Shown here in pieces: positions 1 to 7,839 of a DNA stretch of 8,905 nucleotides. The stretch is from Candidatus Atribacteria bacterium. Its GTDB lineage: Bacteria > Atribacterota > JS1 > SB-45 > 34-128. The first letter of the stretch is position 1, and the number at the start of each line of letters is the position of its first letter. The notes below the pieces were generated by a model. It searched no databases. It was not told the DNA's origin and worked only from the letters and a program-made list of their open reading frames with translations. Position numbers and translations under genes: made by a program. Location: assembly GCA_003451675.1 (NCBI GenBank), contig DMCY01000115.1, forward strand, positions 1-8,905, in the 5' to 3' direction.

Positions 1-948
1 AATACCGGCTATTCCAATAATAGCTAGTATTATTCCTGCTATCCAAAATCTAATAATAATTTTAGGTTCTTTCCAGCCACAGAGTTCAAAATGATGGTGA
101 ATGGGACTCATCTTAAAGATTATTTTACCTCTTAATTTTACTGAAACAACCTGGAGAATTACTGATAAGGTTTCAATCACAAATACCCCGCCTATTATCA
201 GTAAAAATAATTCTGTCCTGGTAAATATTGCCACTGAGGCAAGTGCGCCGCCTAAAGCCAAAGAACCAACATCTCCTAAAAATATTTGAGCCGGAAAGAA
301 ATTATAGACCAAAAAAGCGAGAGAAGTAAAGGCAACTATTAGTGAAAAAATTCCTATTGACTCTATATTTTGCATGTAGGCAATTAAAGCCAAACTAAAC
401 ATAGAAATGATTATCAAGCCGGCTGCCAGCCCATCCAGGCCATCAGTTAAATTCACTGCGTTAACCGAACTAACCATTACCAGGGCCACAAAAGGCACAA
501 ACATAATTCCTAATTCTATACTACTTTTCAAAAAAGGAATATAGATTTCTGTACCTAAATCAGTATTTTGTTGAACACAATAGGTCGCTATTAGAGCAAA
601 AGCAATTTGGAGAAACAACTTTTGCATAGTAAGAAGACCCAATGACCTTTTTTTAAGATATTTTATCAAATCATCAACCAAGCCGATAAGTCCGAAGCCG
701 ACAGTAATAATTAATGACCACAAAACATATTTATTATAAGGGACAAGGAGTAAAACTATTATTATCAAAGTAAGGATAACTATTACTCCACCCATAGTAG
801 GTGTTCCCATTTTATGTTGATGGAGATCCGGTCCTTCCTGACGAATTCTTTGTCCCATATTATGTTTTTTCAGATAATTTATAAAATACGGTAAAGTAAT
901 AACCGGCATTAAAAACGAAATTAAAAATATTAATGGCCAATAGGTCAT
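1..948 (-). CDS. mraY: Phospho-N-acetylmuramoyl-pentapeptide-transferase MraY (partial, 3' end outside window)
   Basis: An open frame of 316 codons runs from ATG at 948 to the left edge without a stop, so the gene is cut at its C-terminus. MraY is an integral membrane enzyme that transfers phospho-MurNAc-pentapeptide from UDP to undecaprenyl phosphate, making lipid I. Visible family motifs are TMGG (51-54), the catalytic DDxxK (D92, D93, K96), NLTDGLDG (166-173), FLGDVGS with D226, and the SPIHHHFEL signature with H284-H286. Hydrophobic segments lie between them throughout. The DD pair sits about 23 residues earlier than in E. coli, so the N-terminus is the short form. The final helix is already present, so probably fewer than ten residues are missing. 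The Shine-Dalgarno AAGGAGG overlaps the murF stop codon and lies 5 nt from the ATG, suggesting strong, coupled translation. I am very sure of the family. Confidence 0.97.
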   Translation of the reverse strand, partial: MTYWPLIFLISFLMPVITLPYFINYLKKHNMGQRIRQEGPDLHQHKMGTPTMGGVIVILTLIIIVLLLVPYNKYVLWSLIITVGFGLIGLVDDLIKYLKKRSLGLLTMQKLFLQIAFALIATYCVQQNTDLGTEIYIPFLKSSIELGIMFVPFVALVMVSSVNAVNLTDGLDGLAAGLIIISMFSLALIAYMQNIESIGIFSLIVAFTSLAFLVYNFFPAQIFLGDVGSLALGGALASVAIFTRTELFLLIIGGVFVIETLSVILQVVSVKLRGKIIFKMSPIHHHFELCGWKEPKIIIRFWIAGIILAIIGIAGI

Positions 949-958
949 TCTTTCCTCC

Positions 959-2395
959 TTAGATGGAATTATTTTTTTGGTATTCTCTTCGCCAAAATTC
1001 TAAAATCTCTTCCATTTTCATTTCTCGAGAACCTTTTAATAGGATAAAATCTCCCGGTTTAGTTAGATTTAACAGCTTTTTGGCTAAATTTATCCTCTCG
1101 TTTTTCTCAAAAGAAAAAACTCTTTCTTCTGCCATCCCCTCTTCTTTAGAAGATTGAGCAATTACCTTTCCCTTCTGACCCACAGTTATCAGTATATCAA
1201 TAGATAATTTTGCTACTTTTTTCCCTATTTCCCGGTGGTAAAAATCGGTCTTTTCTCCTAATTCCAGCATATCTCCTAAGATAGCTATCTTTCTGCTGTT
1301 TTGCGCAACTTCTACTAAAGTCTCTAAAGCACTTTTTACTGATAATGGACTCGCATTATAGGAATCATTCAATATTTTAATACCCTTGTAAAAATTGCTC
1401 AATTGCATATGCAAATCTAACTGTTTAAAAGAAGATAAGCCTCTTTCAATTAAATCCAATTCTATTCCCAGGGCAAAAGCGGCCGCAGCGGCGGCAAGAG
1501 CGTTATAGATATTGTACCTTCCCAATAAGGGGAAATATATTTCTTTACTTATACCATTTTGTACCACAAGGGTAAATCTCATTCCTTTATCGCTGACTAT
1601 TCTGATATTGTCAGCCATAATATCGCTCTTATTTTCAATTCCAAAAGTATATACCCTCTTATTTTTAACAATTTCCAAAGTTTTTAAAAAATAGAGGTCG
1701 TCTCTGTTTATTATGGCTATACCGTTTTTGTCTAATGATTGTAATAATTCCGACTTAGCCTTAAAAATATTATCCTTTGAACCTAACAAACCGATATGCG
1801 CCTCTCCAATATTAGTAAGCACTGCTAAGTCAGGAGTAATAAAATTGGTAAGAGTTTTTATTTCACCCAAACCTCTCATTCCCATCTCCGTCACCAACAG
1901 CTTATGTGATTTGTTTAGCTGCAGCAGAGTAAGAGGAATTCCAATTTCATTATTATAATTTCCAGAGGTTTTTAAAAGGGGGAATTCCTGAGATAAGATA
2001 TGAGCAATAATTTCTTTGGTAGTGGTTTTTCCATTACTACCGGTTACGCAGATATTAAAAGTGTTAAATTTATCCTTATAGTGTTTGGACCAATCCTGCA
2101 GGGCAGAAAGAGTATCTTTTACTTCTACTATGATAATTTTATTTTTATCTATTTGCTCATTTTGTAGTAAAGTGCTCGCGCCTTTACTGACTACTGCCCC
2201 AACTGCACCTTTTTTAAAAGCTTCAATAATAAAATCATGTCCATCGAAATTGGGTCCGATTATAGCAAAAAACAAATCGCCGGGAATTAAAGTTCGGCTA
2301 TCTATGGAAATCCTTTTTATTAAGCAATTCTGGTCTCCCTGAATTATCTTTCCCGAGACAGCTTTTATCAATTCCCTAATTTTACAGTTTTTCAA
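959..2395 (-). CDS. murF: UDP-N-acetylmuramoyl-tripeptide--D-alanyl-D-alanine ligase MurF
   Basis: MurF is a cytoplasmic ATP-dependent ligase that adds D-Ala-D-Ala to UDP-MurNAc-tripeptide, completing the pentapeptide. The 478-residue product has the three-domain Mur ligase plan. The N-terminal UDP-substrate domain is at about 1-110 (DSR at 32-34, FDGHDFI at 50-56). The central ATPase follows, with the P-loop TGSNGKTT (118-125), NYNNEIG (146-152), TEMG (169-172) and TNIGEAH (195-201). The C-terminal domain carries NDSYNASP (343-350), GDMLELG (374-380) and LKGSR (453-457). The start is TTG, 4 nt after the murE stop. The N-terminal sequence fits the family there, and a purine-rich GGGAGA stretch lies upstream. 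Where relatives usually have an Arg, in the [M/G]R motif before the DSYNASP strand, this protein has H329. Length is normal. It lies between murE and mraY, as is typical of dcw clusters. Confidence 0.96.
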   Translation of the reverse strand: MKNCKIRELIKAVSGKIIQGDQNCLIKRISIDSRTLIPGDLFFAIIGPNFDGHDFIIEAFKKGAVGAVVSKGASTLLQNEQIDKNKIIIVEVKDTLSALQDWSKHYKDKFNTFNICVTGSNGKTTTKEIIAHILSQEFPLLKTSGNYNNEIGIPLTLLQLNKSHKLLVTEMGMRGLGEIKTLTNFITPDLAVLTNIGEAHIGLLGSKDNIFKAKSELLQSLDKNGIAIINRDDLYFLKTLEIVKNKRVYTFGIENKSDIMADNIRIVSDKGMRFTLVVQNGISKEIYFPLLGRYNIYNALAAAAAAFALGIELDLIERGLSSFKQLDLHMQLSNFYKGIKILNDSYNASPLSVKSALETLVEVAQNSRKIAILGDMLELGEKTDFYHREIGKKVAKLSIDILITVGQKGKVIAQSSKEEGMAEERVFSFEKNERINLAKKLLNLTKPGDFILLKGSREMKMEEILEFWRREYQKNNSI

Positions 2396-2399
2396 TCCT

Positions 2400-3872
2400 C
2401 TATCTCCCTGTTAAAATATTTTTCACTACTTCTTCATCATTATGATGGATAACTCTTTTATGATAAATCTGTTTATTTTCGGGCCCTTTTCCAGCTATCA
2501 ACACTATATCCCCTTCTTCGGCTTTTACCAAAGCATGTTTAATAGCCTTTACCCGATCAGTAATTATAATATAATCTTTATCTGTCTTTTTAACCCCTTT
2601 CTTAATTTCCTGGGCAATTCTCAAAGGGTCTTCACTTTTAGGATTATCCGCAGTTATTACTACGTAATCACTATATGTTCCTATAACTTTTCCTATGGTA
2701 ACCCTTACCTTATTAAATTTCTCTCCTCCATGTCCAAATACAGTAATTATATTATGGGAGGTAAAATTACGTAAATTCTGCAGTATATTCCTTAATCCAT
2801 GATAATTGTGGGCAAAATCTATAATAATAGTATAATTCTGACCATATTCAAGCAACTTATATCTTCCCGGAGCTCCATAAAATTTGCTAAAAGCTCGGGA
2901 AATTATGTTAAGAGGGATGTCCTGAGTAATAGCTGTTGCTATAGCTGCCAAAGCATTATATATGTTGTATATTCCACTAAAATTTAAATATATTCTAGCC
3001 CCGCCCAGAGGTGTTTCTACCAGAAAGGATGAATCTTTGAGATTCATTTTTATTTTCCTGGCTCTAATATCAGCTTCTTTCTTTATTCCATAAGTAATCA
3101 AATTAACCTTATTACAATCTATAAAATCTTTACTGTGCTCTTCATCAATATTAATTACCGCAAATTTTTCATAATCTTTTTTCTTACTTTTATTTAAACT
3201 TAAAAATAATTTTTTCTTCGCCTTTAAATAATTAGAAAAGTTTTTATGGATTTCGAAATGCTCCTTGCTGATATTAGTAAAGATAGCTGCATCAAAATCG
3301 CATCCTTCTACGCGGGATAATTGCAAGGCATGGGAAGACACTTCCATCACTGCATAATCATTCTTTTGGTCAACCATTTCCTTGAGGGTTTTTTGTAAAT
3401 CTATCGATTCCATAGTAGTCATCTGAGAGGAGTTAATATTATCACCGATTATATTTTGGGCAGTGCCCAGAAGTCCTGTTTTAAAACCTGCTTCCTGAAA
3501 AATAGCTCTCAACATATAAGTAATGGTAGTTTTACCGTTTGTTCCGGTTATTCCAATTAATTTTAATTTTCGAGAAGGAAAACCATAAAACTGATTAGCT
3601 AAAATTGCTAGGGCTTTACGGCTATCATCTACCTTAATTATGGTAATGCCTGACCTGGGAGAAATTTCCTCTTCCACCACCAAAGCAACAGCTCCCCTTT
3701 TAACGGCTTCATCGATAAAATTATGCCCATCAGAAGTAAAACCTTTTATACATACAAATAAAAAACCTCTCTTTATTTCCCGAGAGTTGTGATAAATTCC
3801 TTTGATGTTTAAATTTAAATCACCAATAATTTCTTTAGTGTCTAAATTTGTTATTAATTCACTCAACTTCAT
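2400..3872 (-). CDS. murE: Divergent UDP-MurNAc-L-Ala-D-Glu ligase MurE (third-residue ligase)
   Basis: MurE adds the third stem residue (meso-DAP, L-Lys or another diamino acid) to UDP-MurNAc-L-Ala-D-Glu using ATP, in the cytoplasm. The 490-residue length is normal. Motifs seen are the P-loop TGTNGKTT (109-116), TTMESIDLQ (152-160), EVSSHALQLSR (177-187), the AKKKLF segment (218-223) that should hold the carbamylated Lys, YNIYNALAA (302-310), APGR (334-337), IDFAH (351-355), FGHGGEK (379-385), DNPKSEDP (409-416) and AGKGPE (460-465). Several of these depart from consensus: DNPK for DNPR, GKGPE for GKGHE, EHFEIH for DHLDYH, and DFAHNYHG for DYAHTPDA. E465 and an Arg equivalent to E. coli R389 (R390) are kept. 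The amino-acid specificity therefore cannot be read safely. The ATG at 3872 has GAGG 8 nt upstream. Its position just before murF supports murE over other Mur-like ligases. Confidence 0.9.
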   Translation of the reverse strand: MKLSELITNLDTKEIIGDLNLNIKGIYHNSREIKRGFLFVCIKGFTSDGHNFIDEAVKRGAVALVVEEEISPRSGITIIKVDDSRKALAILANQFYGFPSRKLKLIGITGTNGKTTITYMLRAIFQEAGFKTGLLGTAQNIIGDNINSSQMTTMESIDLQKTLKEMVDQKNDYAVMEVSSHALQLSRVEGCDFDAAIFTNISKEHFEIHKNFSNYLKAKKKLFLSLNKSKKKDYEKFAVINIDEEHSKDFIDCNKVNLITYGIKKEADIRARKIKMNLKDSSFLVETPLGGARIYLNFSGIYNIYNALAAIATAITQDIPLNIISRAFSKFYGAPGRYKLLEYGQNYTIIIDFAHNYHGLRNILQNLRNFTSHNIITVFGHGGEKFNKVRVTIGKVIGTYSDYVVITADNPKSEDPLRIAQEIKKGVKKTDKDYIIITDRVKAIKHALVKAEEGDIVLIAGKGPENKQIYHKRVIHHNDEEVVKNILTGR

Positions 3873-4279
3873 AAAAAATACCTCGGTATTAATTCACCAA
3901 TTAGCCAATTTACCGATTCTCCAATTAACCAATTGAGTTAGTTAGATAGTTAGTTGGTTCATTATTTATCCAGTTTGTCGGTTAAGCAATAAATAATACA
4001 CTTCTCCTCTTTTATTTTTTCTATATACTATTATACTCGACACGAGCTTATTTTAGTATAATTTTATCAGATTAATTTCTTTTATTTACACATTACTCAT
4101 TACTGTATTTTGCAATATTCTAAATACTATATGCTTATTTCTTTATGCAATACACAATACTCGATACTAATTTATTCGGACTACTAATTTCTGTCTTTTT
4201 CTCTTAACTAGTAAACCAGGTAACTAATTAACTAACTAACCGTCCTTAAACGAGATACGATTCACGAGATACGAGATAC
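3873..4279. repeat. 407-bp non-coding gap of AT-rich short-word repeats between ftsI and murE
   Basis: No plausible gene lies here. The DNA is made of degenerate short words: CCAATTAACCA at 3921-3931, AGTTAG/TAGTTAGTTGG runs at 3935-3958, ATTACTCATTACTG near 4093, CAATACACAATACTCGATAC near 4149, TTAACTAGT at 4204-4212 and AACTAACTAAC at 4230-4240. Weak inverted pairing is possible between words, for example around 4204-4231, but there is no T-tailed terminator. Three of these words recur exactly, in the same orientation, inside the rnpB P19 insertion. The segment interrupts an otherwise tightly packed cluster. Whether it carries a promoter for murE-murF-mraY is unclear: a lone TATAAT on the minus strand at 4030-4035 has no credible -35. 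Confidence 0.75.
4251..4278. repeat. Tandem 14-bp repeat abutting the ftsI stop codon
   Basis: Two adjacent 14-bp units, CGAGATACGATTCA (4251-4264) and CGAGATACGAGATA (4265-4278), differ at three positions and end two bases before the ftsI stop codon. The shared word is CGAGATA. This is the most regular part of the larger repeat-filled gap. No function can be assigned. Confidence 0.7.
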
Positions 4280-5962
4280 TTATTTTGTTGGTACCGATAA
4301 ATAAGGAAGAACCTTGGAAGCAATCTCCTGAAAAACCGGGGCAGCTACTGTTCCGCCGTAATAACTCCCCTTAGGTTCATCTATCAAAACTAAAATGGAT
4401 ATCTTAGGATTCTCTGCAGGAACAAAACCCACAAATAAGGAGCTATACTTATCTTTAGAATATTTACCGGCAGAAAAATCAAATTTTTGAGCAGTCCCGG
4501 TTTTTCCTGCTGCCTGGTATCCGACAAGTTGACCTCTTTTTCCAGTTCCGTCATTCACTACTTGTTCTAATATTTTAGTCATGGTTAAAGCAGTATCAAC
4601 CGATACTACCTGTCTTACCGGCTTTGGTTTAAATATTTTAATTTTATTTTGCTCAGAATCTATTATTTCCTTCACTATCATCGGCTTCATCAAAGTCCCT
4701 CTATTAGCTATAGCCGATATAGCCATGATTAATTGAATTGGAGTCACAGAAATTTCTTGACCTATAGATAGGGAAGCCAGGGATATTTTTGACCAATCTT
4801 TTGTGCTTCTTACTAAGCCATTTACTTCACCGGGTAAATTTATTTCAGTTAGCGCCCCAAATCCGAACCTTCTAATAGATTTTTCAAAAACTTTTTCATC
4901 TAATCTCGTTCCGGTTTGAATTACTCCTACATTACAAGAGTTCTTTACAATATCGGTAAGATTTTGAGAACCATGTTGGTGTATATCGTGAAAAATAGTC
5001 CCATTGTATTTTGTCCACCCTATACAATTAAATTGGTCATCTAATTTTACTACTCTTTCTTCTAAAGCTGTCGATATAGTAATAACCTTAAAGGTCGAAC
5101 CCGGCTCATAAGCATCAGTTACTGCTCTATTCCTCCAAAGATCACGAGGATATTGATTAAAAAAATTGGGGTCATAAGAAGGTTTTACTGCCATTGCTAA
5201 AATTTCCCCGGTTTTGGGCTCTACTACAATGGCAATTCCTGTTTTAGCCTTGGATTTTTGAAAAGCTTTATCCAAAGCTTCTTCGGTAATATATTGAATA
5301 ACTTCATCAATGGTTAATACAATTGAATGCCCATCTTTGTGAGCAGTTGATCCCTTAATACTTAAAGGCACTTTGTTTCCCGAAGCATCCCTTTCCAAAA
5401 TTACTAAGCCGGGCAAACCCTCTAATTCTTTATCAAAGAATGATTCCAAACCTTCCAATCCTTGATTGTCTATCCCCACAAATCCCATTAAATTAGAAGC
5501 TAAGCTGTTCTTGGGGTAATATCTTTTACTCTCATCTAAAAAGTTTAATCCCTCTAAGTTTAATTTTTTAATCTCCACAACTTCTGTTTCGTTTAATTTC
5601 CTTTTTATCCACACAAAAGATTTTTTCTGATTTAATTTCTCCAGTATATCTTTGGCTTTTAAATTTAAAATTGAAGATATTTTTTGAGCAGTTTCTTGAG
5701 GATTTTCAACTTTGGGGGGAATAGCAAATAAAGATTGAACATTAACATTCACGGCTATTTTTTTATAATTTCTATCATAAATATTACCTCTTTCTCCTTC
5801 AATAGAAAAAGAAGTGAGGTGTTCTTGTTGGGCAATTTCTTTATATTTATCACTTTGAATGACCTGAATGTTATATAACCTATAAATTAATGAAAAATAA
5901 AGAATTATAAATACTATAAGTAAAAAAATAATACGTTCTTTTTTCTCTTTTGAAAGCAACAA
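4280..5962 (-). CDS. ftsI: Septal peptidoglycan transpeptidase FtsI / class B PBP (no PASTA domains)
   Basis: This is a class B penicillin-binding protein that cross-links septal peptidoglycan on the outer face of the membrane. The 560-residue product has one N-terminal membrane anchor (about 10-30) after a basic stretch. A PBP dimerisation domain follows, with GERGNIYDRN at 56-65. The transpeptidase domain carries all three motifs: SxxK (S289-T-F-K292, within EPGSTFK), SxN (S342-C-N344) and KTG (487-489). It ends soon after the AAPVFQEI segment, so the PASTA repeats of SpoVD- and Pbp2x-type proteins are absent. An in-frame TAG lies directly before the TTG at 5962, so the start must be that TTG or the next one. 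No ATG or GTG precedes the membrane segment. AGAGGGCGG upstream serves as ribosome site. It follows ftsL by 39 nt. Placement after ftsL favours the division PBP over an elongation PBP2. Confidence 0.95.
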   Translation of the reverse strand: MLLSKEKKERIIFLLIVFIILYFSLIYRLYNIQVIQSDKYKEIAQQEHLTSFSIEGERGNIYDRNYKKIAVNVNVQSLFAIPPKVENPQETAQKISSILNLKAKDILEKLNQKKSFVWIKRKLNETEVVEIKKLNLEGLNFLDESKRYYPKNSLASNLMGFVGIDNQGLEGLESFFDKELEGLPGLVILERDASGNKVPLSIKGSTAHKDGHSIVLTIDEVIQYITEEALDKAFQKSKAKTGIAIVVEPKTGEILAMAVKPSYDPNFFNQYPRDLWRNRAVTDAYEPGSTFKVITISTALEERVVKLDDQFNCIGWTKYNGTIFHDIHQHGSQNLTDIVKNSCNVGVIQTGTRLDEKVFEKSIRRFGFGALTEINLPGEVNGLVRSTKDWSKISLASLSIGQEISVTPIQLIMAISAIANRGTLMKPMIVKEIIDSEQNKIKIFKPKPVRQVVSVDTALTMTKILEQVVNDGTGKRGQLVGYQAAGKTGTAQKFDFSAGKYSKDKYSSLFVGFVPAENPKISILVLIDEPKGSYYGGTVAAPVFQEIASKVLPYLSVPTK

Positions 5963-6001
5963 CTATTTCCGCCCTCTTTAATCTATATTGCTACAAGTAT
6001 A

Positions 6002-6442
6002 TTATTTTAATACCCCTAAAATCAAGTCATTTATTTTACTTAGGTCAAAACTAGCCCAAAAATTATTTTCATTTTCGTAATTGTTACTGATTGCCCCGAT
6101 ATCATTTCCGGAATTAATCTTAGCAACGGGGTTTAAAGCAATAAACTTTACTTCCTTTGGCCTAATCATTCCTAAATGATTAGAAGCAATTTTTTCAATT
6201 CTATCTAAAGCAGAAAGAGTCTCTGCGCTAAGCTCAAGTCTTTTATTCTCTTCCTCTAAGGCTATTTTATCATTTTCTAACTTTATTAATTTATATCCTA
6301 GTTCAGTTAATATAATATTATTAGAAATATAAAAAATTACTACAGAAGTAACAAAAATTACTAATAATAAAAATGACCCCAAAACAATTAAGGCATTCTT
6401 ATTTTCGTAATTAACAACAGATATTGCACTGTTCCCTCTCAT
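6002..6442 (-). CDS. ftsL: Cell division protein FtsL (FtsL/DivIC family)
   Basis: FtsL is a small bitopic divisome protein that works with FtsB/DivIC and FtsQ/DivIB to recruit and activate the FtsW-FtsI synthase. The 146-residue product has a short polar N-terminus and one transmembrane helix at about 17-40. A heptad-like coiled coil follows at about 46-76 (LTELGYKLIKLENDKIALEE region). Next comes the family signature region at 79-95, with LDRIEKIA followed by LGMIRP. The last 50 residues are polar and unrecognised, longer than in many FtsL proteins. The ATG at 6442 is 3 nt after the rsmH stop, and its AAAGGGG ribosome site lies inside the last rsmH codons, implying coupled translation. Sequence alone in this family is weak; the position between rsmH and ftsI makes the call firm. 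Confidence 0.9.
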   Translation of the reverse strand: MRGNSAISVVNYENKNALIVLGSFLLLVIFVTSVVIFYISNNIILTELGYKLIKLENDKIALEEENKRLELSAETLSALDRIEKIASNHLGMIRPKEVKFIALNPVAKINSGNDIGAISNNYENENNFWASFDLSKINDLILGVLK

Positions 6443-6445
6443 GTT

Positions 6446-7381
6446 TTATCGCCCCTTTACTCTTATTATTTTCTCTGCCACTCTCAATTTAGCGCTTCTT
6501 GCCTTAGGATTTTCCCTTATTTCCTCCGAAGAAGGTCTAATTGGTTTTTTAGTTATAATTTTCAATCCGTAATCCCCTTGGTCTTTCCCTTCTCTCTCTA
6601 TTTCTTTGAATAGGTGTTTAACTATTCTATCCTCCAGTGAATGATAAGAAATAACACACATCCTTCCCTTATTCTCTAAAACTCTAATTGCCTGATTCAG
6701 TCCCTTTTCTAAGGCCTTAAGCTCCTGGTTTACTTCAATCCTGATAGCCTGAAATATCCTGGTTGCCGGATGAATCCTCCAGGTATGCCTCTTTTTAGTC
6801 CTGGGAAGAGACCTTATTACTAAATCAGATAACTGCTTGGTGGTAGTAATGGCTTTCTTTTTTCGCTCGGTTATAATTAGGCGGGCGATTCTCTTAGAAA
6901 ACCGTTCTTCTCCATATTTTTCAAATATTTCAGCTAAATCTTTTTCGGAATAACTATTTATCAAAGTATCAGCGTTAAATTCTTGAGTTAGATCCATCCG
7001 CATATCTAAATGGCTGTCTTCTTTAAAACTAAATCCTCGCTCTTTCTCTTTTAGCTGGTGAAAGGACACTCCTAAATCAAAGATTATCCCCGAAACTGTT
7101 TTAATCTTTAAATCTGTTAGAATTCCCTCTAAATTTTTGAAATTACCTTTAACTAATTTTATATTATCGGTATAACTTTTTAGTTCTTCTTTCGCTGTTT
7201 CAATTGCCTCTATATCCTGGTCGATGCCGATCAACAAACCATGGGGATAAATGTTCTCCAAAATAGCTTCGGAGTGCCCTCCACCTCCTAAAGTGCAATC
7301 GATATAAACACCTCCTTTCTTTAAGTTCAAATAATTTAAGATCTCTTTTGTTAACACAGGAATGTGAAAGAAATTTGCCAT
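6446..7381 (-). CDS. rsmH: 16S rRNA (cytosine-N4)-methyltransferase RsmH (MraW)
   Basis: RsmH is an S-adenosylmethionine-dependent enzyme that methylates N4 of C1402 in 16S rRNA, in the decoding centre of the 30S subunit. The 311-residue length is typical. Motifs are HIPVLTKEI (6-14), the SAM-binding DCTLGGGGHS (28-37), GIDQD (52-56), FDLGVS (101-106), RGFSF (115-119), LDMRMD (125-130), HPATRIFQAIRIEVNQEL (204-221), ISYHSLEDRIVK (244-255) and NPKARSAKLRVAE (291-303). The ATG at 7381 lies 3 nt after the mraZ stop, with GAAGGG inside the mraZ 3' end as ribosome site. All key motifs look intact. The gene order mraZ-rsmH-ftsL is the standard start of a dcw cluster. Confidence 0.97.
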   Translation of the reverse strand: MANFFHIPVLTKEILNYLNLKKGGVYIDCTLGGGGHSEAILENIYPHGLLIGIDQDIEAIETAKEELKSYTDNIKLVKGNFKNLEGILTDLKIKTVSGIIFDLGVSFHQLKEKERGFSFKEDSHLDMRMDLTQEFNADTLINSYSEKDLAEIFEKYGEERFSKRIARLIITERKKKAITTTKQLSDLVIRSLPRTKKRHTWRIHPATRIFQAIRIEVNQELKALEKGLNQAIRVLENKGRMCVISYHSLEDRIVKHLFKEIEREGKDQGDYGLKIITKKPIRPSSEEIRENPKARSAKLRVAEKIIRVKGR

Positions 7382-7384
7382 AGA

Positions 7385-7816
7385 TTACCCTTCTTGTTCA
7401 TATATTCTTTCGGCAATATCTTCGTATGAACTTTCAACCCCTTCAAAGTATTTTTGCCATACATCTTTACTCCAGATCTCTATCCTATCTAAAACCCCAA
7501 TAACCATAATTTCTTTATTAATCTGAGCGTAATCTCTCAAGTATTTCATAATAATGACTCTGCCTTGATTGTCTATGGTGCAATCAGTGGCCCGCGAAAA
7601 TAGTATTCTCTTAAATGCCCGGGCATCTCTCTGTCCCAAAGGGAGCAGCTTCATTTTCTCAGATAGAGTTTTCCATTCTTCCAGAGGATATACAAAAAGA
7701 CAAGTATCAAGACCGAAAGTAATAATAAATTTCTCACCCAAAGATTCACGGTATTTTGCCGGTACAATCAATCTTCCCTTTTCATCGATAGTGTGCTCAT
7801 ACTGTCCTAAAAACAT
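7385..7816 (-). CDS. mraZ: Transcriptional regulator MraZ
   Basis: MraZ is a DNA-binding protein with two AbrB-like (SpoVT-AbrB) half-domains. It forms ring-shaped oligomers and regulates the dcw promoter in several bacteria. The 143-residue product has the first repeat at about 5-47, with DEKGRLIVP (11-19), and the second at about 76-119, with DNQGRVII (82-89) and LRDYA (93-97). The second repeat has M90 where relatives commonly have Pro after the QGR strand. The ATG at 7816 has AAAGGAGA ending 5 nt upstream. It is the first gene of the cluster, and a three-repeat GTGGA site lies 24 nt upstream, so autoregulation is the likely mode. The identification is firm; the regulation is inferred from the family and the site. 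Confidence 0.97.
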   Translation of the reverse strand: MFLGQYEHTIDEKGRLIVPAKYRESLGEKFIITFGLDTCLFVYPLEEWKTLSEKMKLLPLGQRDARAFKRILFSRATDCTIDNQGRVIIMKYLRDYAQINKEIMVIGVLDRIEIWSKDVWQKYFEGVESSYEDIAERIYEQEG

Positions 7817-7839
7817 AAAATCTCCTTTATATTATATCC

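Noticed and set aside
2442..2774. 110-codon plus-strand open frame
   Set aside because: It is a shadow of murE on the other strand, with no ribosome site or recognisable motif.
4030..4035. Perfect TATAAT on the minus strand upstream of murE
   Set aside because: At 17 bp upstream the sequence is TACTAA, a poor -35, and no extended -10 is present. A TATAAT is expected by chance in such AT-rich DNA, so it is not listed as a promoter.
4204..4231. Imperfect inverted repeat downstream of ftsI considered as a terminator
   Set aside because: The stem is AT-rich with mismatches and no T run follows on the minus strand. It reflects the repeat words instead.
3873..4279. CRISPR array
   Set aside because: The repeats are short, degenerate and irregularly spaced, with no conserved 24-40-bp unit or unique spacers, and no cas genes are nearby.
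7831..7836. Perfect TATAAT between the MraZ operator and the mraZ ribosome site
   Set aside because: It would start transcription within or next to the ribosome site, leaving almost no leader, and it has no -35.
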